Translations under genes and position numbers: made by a program | DNA from: Streptomyces sp. NBC_01775 | Lineage (GTDB): Bacteria > Actinomycetota > Actinomycetes > Streptomycetales > Streptomycetaceae | Direction: 5' to 3' | Assembly: GCF_035917675.1 (NCBI RefSeq) | Contig: NZ_CP109104.1 | Location: 1,116,001 to 1,180,000 of the forward strand | Length of the DNA stretch: 64,000 nucleotides | The notes under the pieces: generated by a model | Told to the model about the DNA's origin: nothing | Databases searched by the model: none | The model's input: the letters and a program-made list of their open reading frames with translations, nothing else | Part shown: one piece after another, positions 59,219-64,000 of the stretch | How the letters are laid out: every line of letters begins with the position of its first letter | How positions within the stretch are numbered: the stretch's first letter is position 1

Positions 59219-60502
59219 TCACGCGCGCTCGCGCAGTGCTGCCGCGTCCGCATCCCGGGTGCGCCACAGGTGGGCTCCGACCCCGGCGGCCAGCACGATC
59301 ACGCAGACCGAGAAGACCAGCCCCGCGCCGCGCAGCCCCAAGGCCGTGCTCAGCGCGCCGACGCCGACGACCGGCAGCGAGATGCCGAGATAGGCGACGA
59401 CGAAGAGCGCCGAGATGGTGCCGCCCCTGTGGTTCCCGGGCGCGCGCCGGCTGACCGCCGACATGGCCGAGCGAAAGGCGAGCCCCTGCCCGATGCCGCC
59501 CGTCACGGCCCCGGTCACCAGCAGCGGCAACGAGGTGAGCAACAGCGAGAGCCCGACCTGCGCCATGCCCGCCACCAGACCGAGGCAGCCCAGCGGCAGC
59601 GCCAGGACGACGCCCGCCTTGCCCATCAGCAACTGCCCGCCCAGCGAGGCGCAGAAGACCGAGAAGACGATGGCACCGGACGCGGCCAGGTCGTCGATGT
59701 GCAGCGTCTCGGCCATGAAGCCGGGTGAGACGGCGGTGAACAGGCCGAAGACGGCGAAGCCCGTGAAGCAGGCCAGCGCCGCCGGGACGAACACCGGCCG
59801 CACCTCACGCGGCACTTCCATGCCGCGCGGGCGCAGCGGCGGCCGGGGCGAGGCGCGGCGTACGGTCTCCGGCAGTGCGAGGGTCAACGCGCAGGCCACG
59901 GCCAGCAGCGCCAGGTGCACCAGGAAGGGCAGCTTCAGCGGCGAGGGCGCGAACTGCGCGAGGATCCCCGCCAGCAGCGGGCCGCAGCCGAGGCCACCCA
60001 TGTTGGCGGCGGTGGCGGCGAACCCCCCGCCGCGCGGGGCGAGTTCCAATACCGCCGCCGTGGCGGCTCCGCTGAAGAGCCCGGCGGCGAAGCCGGACAG
60101 CAGCCGCCCGGCGAACAGCAGCGGCAGCCCGCCCTCCAGGAGGAAACAGACGGCGCTGGCGGCCGAGAGCCCCAGTGCGACGAACAGCACCGGGCGCCGT
60201 CCCAGCACGTCGGAGAAGTCCCCCGCGACCAGGAGGGCGATGATGACGCCTACGGCGTAGACGGCGAAGACGACCGTCACCATCAGCTCGGAGAAGCCGA
60301 TCTCCTGGCGGTAGAGACCGTAGAGCGGGGTGGGCAAGGTGGTGCCCGCCATGCCGACGGCGAACACGTAGGTGGCGGCGGCGTACCAGAGGCGCCGTCC
60401 CCCGGGCGCCGCCTCCGGTGTGCCCCCGCCTTCGCCGTCACTCCCCTCTATGCCCTCGCCTTCGCGATTCCCCTCGCTCCCGGTGCCGCGCTCGTCGCTC
60501 AC
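59219..60502 (-). CDS. MFS transporter (drug-efflux type)
   Basis: A 427-residue MFS protein. After a Gly/Glu-rich tail of 35 residues it has about 12 hydrophobic helices; VAGDFSDVLGRRPVLFVAL is the loop 2-3 motif, and FAVGMAGTTLPTPLYGLYR the first helix. The family is typical of unspecified efflux pumps in actinobacteria. It is convergent with the FadR-type gene. GTG 60502 is the outermost start; the tail before the first helix may be shorter if a downstream start is used. Confidence 0.82.
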   Translation of the reverse strand: MSDERGTGSEGNREGEGIEGSDGEGGGTPEAAPGGRRLWYAAATYVFAVGMAGTTLPTPLYGLYRQEIGFSELMVTVVFAVYAVGVIIALLVAGDFSDVLGRRPVLFVALGLSAASAVCFLLEGGLPLLFAGRLLSGFAAGLFSGAATAAVLELAPRGGGFAATAANMGGLGCGPLLAGILAQFAPSPLKLPFLVHLALLAVACALTLALPETVRRASPRPPLRPRGMEVPREVRPVFVPAALACFTGFAVFGLFTAVSPGFMAETLHIDDLAASGAIVFSVFCASLGGQLLMGKAGVVLALPLGCLGLVAGMAQVGLSLLLTSLPLLVTGAVTGGIGQGLAFRSAMSAVSRRAPGNHRGGTISALFVVAYLGISLPVVGVGALSTALGLRGAGLVFSVCVIVLAAGVGAHLWRTRDADAAALRERA

Positions 60503-60850
60503 GCTGCCCTTCCCACGCTCCGGCCGCCTGCCCCCGCTCTGCCGTACTTTGCCGTACCGCCTGGTCGGGCCCTGTCAGGCCGGGCTGTCTGCGTGTTGTC
60601 GTTCGCGCGGGCCGGGCGGCGGGCGTCCGCAGGTGGTGTCCGGCAGCCGAGAGGCCGTCGGCCGAATCGGCTTGCGCCGCCCGCCCAGCATCGGACCCCG
60701 CGGATTCCACGCACCCCTGCCGCCGCTGATTTCGCCGCGCCGGCGAACCAAACGCATCAGCACCGACTCCGCCCGCTCGCCTCGGAGCTGTTCCGCCACG
60801 ATCAGCACTGCCCCGTGGCGTCGTCAGAATCCGGGCGCCGACGGGTGCGG
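60503..60850. other. Intergenic region, 348 bp
   Basis: It lies upstream of the MFS gene and downstream of the DUF4232 gene, so both read leftward here. TGCCGTACTTTGCCGTAC, a direct repeat of 8 bp with 10-bp period, occurs near 60539-60556, about 40 bp before the MFS start and well placed for a regulator site. Otherwise no ORF, hairpin or repeat was recognised. Confidence 0.4.
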
Positions 60851-61636
60851 TCACTGGCCGGCACCGACGGGGCCGACCGCGATCCCGGGGCCGGCGCTGT
60901 CGGAGACGGGCAGGTTGATACTGACCGGCAGGGTCTGCGAGTGGGTCTCGTTGGGCGGGGTGACCACGAGACTGGTCATGTTCACACCGCTGCCACCGGA
61001 GTCGTTCGCCGGATAGTTGAGGGTGAAGTGGGTGGCCTCGCCGGAATCGACGCTGACCATCGGAGCCGCGGCGTTCCTGCGGGCGGCGGGGAGGGAGCCC
61101 CCCTCGCCCTTGAGGTCGGCCCCGGGGAAGCCCTTGAGGGTGCAGGTAGCGGTGCCGGTGTTCTTGAGGTTCACCACGAGCGTGCCCTCGGCCATGCCGT
61201 TCGAGGTGCTGAATGCGAGCTGAGAGGTCTTGCAGGGGCCGGCGTTGCCCGCTCCCGGCCCGGAGCCCCCCTCCGACCCGGAGCCTCCCCCCGCCCCGGA
61301 GGTACCCGCGTCGTTGTTCCCCGAGCCATCAGGCGACCCCTTGCCGTCCTCGGCATCAGCGCCCGGGGATCGCGACGACGAGGGGGAGGCACTCGCCTTC
61401 TTCGACCTGTCCTTGGAGGAGTCACCGGGCGCGGGTGCCGCTCCCCCTGCCAGCTTCTTGGGCCCGGACGCCCCCTCCTCCTTGCCGCATCCAGTCAGCA
61501 GGACTGCTGCCAGCCCCACCGAGACGGCCGCTGCGAGGCCCGCGCTCCTGTCAATGCGCCGTCGGGCGGACCCGGCATCTTCGGACCATCCGGTTGTCCG
61601 CGCCATGTACGGCCGCTGTTCTCTCACTACCGACAT
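60851..61636 (-). CDS. DUF4232 domain-containing lipoprotein
   Basis: A 261-residue putative lipoprotein. The signal is SAGLAAAVSVGLAAVLLTGC with lipobox LLTGC. A long Ser/Gly/Lys-rich linker leads to a DUF4232 domain: GPCKTSQLAFSTSNGMAEG, then VVNLKNTGTATCTLKGFPGA and HFTLNYPANDSGGSGVNMTS. DUF4232 is a beta-sandwich of unknown function found on actinobacterial lipoproteins. Two starts are possible: 61636 and 61606. The first gives a better upstream context (GGGGGATGATCGGAAA), though weak. Two cysteines in the domain likely form a disulfide. Confidence 0.78.
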   Translation of the reverse strand: MSVVREQRPYMARTTGWSEDAGSARRRIDRSAGLAAAVSVGLAAVLLTGCGKEEGASGPKKLAGGAAPAPGDSSKDRSKKASASPSSSRSPGADAEDGKGSPDGSGNNDAGTSGAGGGSGSEGGSGPGAGNAGPCKTSQLAFSTSNGMAEGTLVVNLKNTGTATCTLKGFPGADLKGEGGSLPAARRNAAAPMVSVDSGEATHFTLNYPANDSGGSGVNMTSLVVTPPNETHSQTLPVSINLPVSDSAGPGIAVGPVGAGQ

Positions 61637-61975
61637 TTTCCGATCATCCCCCTGTGAACATATGTCCGATTGCGGAGGGCCGAGCCTCGGGCTCGACGCT
61701 CCTGCGCCCCACACAGTCCGATGACCGGCTCGGCGGAAAGGTTCACGATAAGCCTGCGTTCTTCGGAGCACGGGGCAAGGTCTTACCAGCCATCTCATGT
61801 GACGGCTTCAACGGCGCTCGGGGTCGGTGAGGACAGGACCCGCCGGCAGAGCACGACGGCGTGGGCCCCGTGCGTTCACACGGCGGCCCCTGGGACCGGC
61901 ATGCGGCCCTTGCGAGGTGCTTCCGGACCCGGCCTGGGTGTGCTGTCCCGGCACGTTGGTGACGGGCGGCATGCC
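61637..61975. other. Intergenic region, 339 bp
   Basis: Upstream region of the DUF4232 gene. Its left part (61637-61780) is A/T-richer and should hold the promoter. No ORF with good codon use was recognised on either strand. It ends at the left terminal repeat of the MITE-like element. Confidence 0.35.
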
Positions 61976-62061
61976 TAGTGCCGTGACCGGCAATGTTTGC
62001 CCGTCACGGAGCGTGCGTGCCGGGCGGCGCGACGGGGCAAAGCTTGCCGGGAGGGGCACTA
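61976..62061. mobile_element. MITE-like element, short copy (86 bp)
   Basis: This is the second copy of the element at 29113, 32.9 kb away. Left repeat 61976-62002 begins TAGTGCCGTGACCGGCAA; right repeat 62035-62061 ends GGAGGGGCACTA. Both flanks show CTAG. The right 45 bp match the long copy exactly, and the interior is 32 bp. The right end supplies the TAG stop codon of the leftward baeRF-type gene. Confidence 0.72.
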
Positions 62062-63235
62062 GGCCCCGGACCAGGCGTAACGGACGACGCCCGCGATCCT
62101 GCCGTGCTCCTCGAGTGTGCCGTCGGGCACGAAGACCACCTCCGCCTCGGTGGACAGCGCGGACTCCACCGTCTCGTCCACGATGTCGTCGCGCACCTCG
62201 CCCGCGTCGGCGACACCCACCGCCTCCCCGGCCGCCCCGGGTCCCCCGGTCTCCTCGGGCTCGTCGGGCAACGGCGCCAGGTGGCCGCCGGTCAGCCGCA
62301 CCTTCTGGCGGAACGGTTCCTCGACCACCAGCAGCGCCAGCCGGCCCTCCTGAGCCGCCTGCCACACTTCGTCGAGCCCGGCCGCGAACTCCTTGCGGCT
62401 GCGCGCCTGTCCGAGGCGTTCGAGGGCGCCGTCGGTGCGCGCCTTGAGGAGTTCGGCGCGCGCGGGCGCGATCGCGTCGAAGACGACGGAGGCCCGCGCC
62501 TCGGTCAGGCCGCCCTTGGGCACGGCGGCGAGCGCGGAGCGCGCCGTGTGGGTGCCGACGTCCTCCAGCGCGCTCAGCCCCTGCGACAGCCCGGCGATGA
62601 TCAGCGGCCTGGGCTCGTGCTCCAGCAGCTTGGCCAGGTCCGCGTCCACGGCGCGCAGGTGCTGGAGGGCCGCCTCGTCGCGGTATCCGGTCGGGAAGTC
62701 TCCGGTGCGCGGGACGCGTTCGCGCTCGGGCAGGTTCTTGTCCTGCTCGATGGGGAAGCCCTCGCGCCGCTCCTCGACCAGTTGTTCCCCCGAGCCGCTC
62801 CACAGCCTGGCCCGGTCCTCGGAGAAGGTCAGCACCCAATACGGCCTGTTCTGGGCCTTGGCGGCGACGAGGTTGCGGGTGAGGAAGGTGTCGCTGATGA
62901 CGATGCGCTCCACCGGGGAGGACCGGGGCAGGTGCCAGAACTGGTGCTCCCCCTGGGCGGCGAACAGCACGAGGGTGTCCAGCGTGTACACCAGGTCGAC
63001 CTCGTCCTCGGCCTGCTCCAGCTGCCCGACGATCTCGGCGCGCACCCGCTCGGACACGGGGGGGGTCCTCGTGGAGGCGCCGGCTCGCCTCGGCGATGAG
63101 GTTGCGCAGCCGCACCGGGTCCTGCGTCTTCGCGGGGCGGGTGCGGTGGGTGGGCAGGACGAGGGTGACGGCGGGGTAGGGGCGCGGTTCGCGCAGCCCG
63201 GCGAGCACCTCGTTGGTCAGGTCGTTGGTGCGCAT
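62059..63235 (-). pseudogene. baeRF-domain-type gene interrupted by a frameshift in a C8 tract
   Basis: The N-terminal part reads [20 protein letters not shown], then [20 protein letters not shown] and [14 protein letters not shown] in one frame from 63235. The rest ([20 protein letters not shown], then [20 protein letters not shown] and [17 protein letters not shown]) is in another frame from 63057. The junction is eight G at 63058-63065 (C8 on the coding strand); with seven C the reading frame is continuous. The complete protein, about 391 residues, resembles the bacterial archaeo-eukaryotic release factor-like (baeRF) family. A sequencing error, a recent null or slippage-controlled expression are all possible. 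Its TAG stop lies in the MITE. Confidence 0.7.
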
Positions 63236-63427
63236 CCGTACCTCGTTCCGGAAGGGGATGACGAGAGCACCCTCCAGCATCACGCGCGGCGCGTGGCTCC
63301 GCACGTCGGGACGGGCGGGCCGGCCGCGAGGGGCCCGTGGGACGCGCTCCGGGAGCGCGCGGGATGCCGTCCCGGGCGGCCGGACGTAGCCTGGGCAGGG
63401 CCCTGTACCTCGGGGAAGGAGCGACGC

Positions 63428-63829
63428 GTGAAGTCCGAGACCCACCCCGACTACCACCAGGTGGTCTTCCGTGACCAGGCCGCCGGATACGCGTTCCTGA
63501 CGCGTTCGACGGCCACCAGCGACACCACGATCGAGTGGGACGACGGGCAGCTGTATCCGGTCATCGACGTGGAGATCTCCTCCGAGAGCCACCCCTTCCA
63601 CACCGGCAAGGCGCGGGTCGTGGACTCGGAGGGCCAGGTCGCCAAGTTCCGCCGCCGCTACGAGAGTCCGACGCCGGACAGCGTGCTGCACGCGGCACCC
63701 GACGGCGAGCCCACTCCCGAGGACATCGTCCTCGCCTCGGGCCGTGACCTGACGGAGGAGAACCTGGCGTGGGCCCGTCGCCGCATCGCGACGGAGGGCC
63801 GCTCGGCGCTGGACAGGGAGCTCCCGTAA
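63428..63829 (+). CDS. rpmE2: Type B 50S ribosomal protein L31 with C-terminal extension
   Basis: A 133-residue protein. Residues 1-80 match type B L31: [20 protein letters not shown], then [20 protein letters not shown] and [20 protein letters not shown]. There are no cysteines, so it is the zinc-free paralogue used when zinc is scarce. Family members are about 84-90 residues; here about 50 extra residues follow, including [20 protein letters not shown] and [19 protein letters not shown], an acidic-then-basic helix-like tail. GTG 63428 has GGAAGGAG 7 nt upstream. No Zur-type A/T-rich palindrome was found upstream. The extension is unusual; the core assignment is firm. Confidence 0.85.
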   Translation: MKSETHPDYHQVVFRDQAAGYAFLTRSTATSDTTIEWDDGQLYPVIDVEISSESHPFHTGKARVVDSEGQVAKFRRRYESPTPDSVLHAAPDGEPTPEDIVLASGRDLTEENLAWARRRIATEGRSALDRELP

Positions 63830-63857
63830 CGGCTGAGGGCTGAGAGCCGCCGGCTGT

Positions 63858-63894
63858 CAGCAGCGGAGGGGCCGATGTGGCCCCTCCGCTGCTG
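63858..63894 (+). terminator. Strong terminator hairpin after rpmE2
   Basis: CAGCAGCGGAGGGGCC at 63858-63873 pairs perfectly with its complement at 63879-63894, with loop GATGT. It begins 28 nt after the stop codon. Confidence 0.8.
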
Positions 63895-63968
63895 TGCCGC
63901 TTCAGACCGCAACCGTGCTGTGCCCCTTCAGTCAGCAACCGTGCTGTGCCCCTTCAGTCAGCAACCGT
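63891..63968. repeat. 26-bp tandem repeat, 3 copies
   Basis: The unit GCTGTGCCCCTTCAGTCA + GCAACCGT occurs at 63891 (diverged), 63917 and 63943 (identical). It starts in the right arm of the terminator and, on the minus strand, runs into the end of a probable CDS entering from the right. Confidence 0.8.
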
Positions 63969-64000
63969 GAAGCGCTCCCCGACATGCCGGGGGTGCTCGG
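63958..64000 (-). CDS. Possible C-terminal end of a gene entering from the right edge
   Basis: The minus-strand frame reads EHPRHVGERFTVAD then TGA at 63958, with codon use like its neighbours. Only 14 residues are visible and no family can be named. The stop lies in the 26-bp repeat, so repeat units would be copies of the gene end. A chance frame is possible. Confidence 0.35.
   Translation of the reverse strand, partial: RAPPACRGALHGC

Noticed and set aside
61827..62447. Plus-strand ORF across the short MITE copy
   Set aside because: It runs antisense to the baeRF-type gene and through the element, is Arg-rich and has no ribosome site.
63370..63427. Zur box upstream of rpmE2
   Set aside because: The region is GC-rich and lacks the A/T-rich palindrome expected for Zur.

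Overview
The window is high-GC DNA with the look of a Streptomyces chromosome: third positions are almost always G or C, GTG starts are common, and several small families largely confined to Streptomyces and close relatives are present (DUF5133, DUF2180, AIM24-type, TIGR03086, YrhB/SUKH-type immunity proteins, a mycothiol-dependent formaldehyde dehydrogenase). No rRNA, tRNA, CRISPR array or prophage was seen. Genes are densely packed, and most of the content is accessory catabolism, regulators and small defence-type genes.

Layout. 1-9 kb: end of a WD40-type gene, an SGNH hydrolase, a sugar O-acetyltransferase, an amino-acid dehydrogenase followed by a 2-oxoadipate dioxygenase/decarboxylase-like gene (hglS type), a LysR regulator and a STAND ATPase with a helical-repeat tail. 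9.4-12.2 kb: a three-gene operon whose first product joins a Hint (intein/Hedgehog-type) domain to an HExxH metallopeptidase domain, with a two-part zinc-ribbon partner and a small third protein. This is the best candidate for a little-described system. 12.2-17.2 kb: GlxA-type regulator, small Streptomyces proteins, a VOC protein and a 2-hydroxyacid dehydrogenase. 17.4-19.9 kb: three proteins of immunity or phage-associated type, one a composite with a deaminase-like domain that has lost its metal cysteines. 19.9-27.8 kb: SnoaL/TetR divergon with clear operator palindromes, a CoA-transferase plus acrylyl-CoA-reductase-type pair, LysR/MFS divergon, nitronate monooxygenase and acylphosphatase.

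28.4-38.4 kb: an AIM24 protein, a MITE-like element, then a glycine betaine demethylation locus. A Rieske oxygenase, a dimethylglycine-oxidase-like flavoprotein and a sarcosine-oxidase-like flavoprotein would strip methyl groups in sequence. An S-(hydroxymethyl)mycothiol dehydrogenase would remove the formaldehyde. A divergent Rieske ferredoxin and FAD reductase would supply electrons, and an IclR protein is the likely regulator. 38.5-43.4 kb: beta-N-acetylhexosaminidase plus an ABC importer resembling NgcEFG, for uptake and hydrolysis of chitin-derived sugars. 43.5-44.2 kb: decayed IS481 and IS110 transposases. 44.2-54.7 kb: P-loop kinase, HAD hydrolase, MarR/TIGR03086 divergon, penicillin-acylase-type Ntn hydrolase, DoxX protein with a His-rich tail, DUF89/ARMT1 protein, M28 peptidase and a small ABC exporter. 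54.9-60.5 kb: SDR, a DapA/NanA-family lyase with a NanT-like transporter and a divergent FadR-type regulator (possible sialic acid use), and a second MFS protein. 60.8-64 kb: DUF4232 lipoprotein, a second copy of the MITE-like element, a baeRF-type gene broken by a frameshift in a run of eight C, and a cysteine-free L31 paralogue with a long C-terminal extension.

Boundaries rest on reading frames, ribosome binding sites and protein motifs read by eye; family names come from recognised sequence patterns, not from searches.
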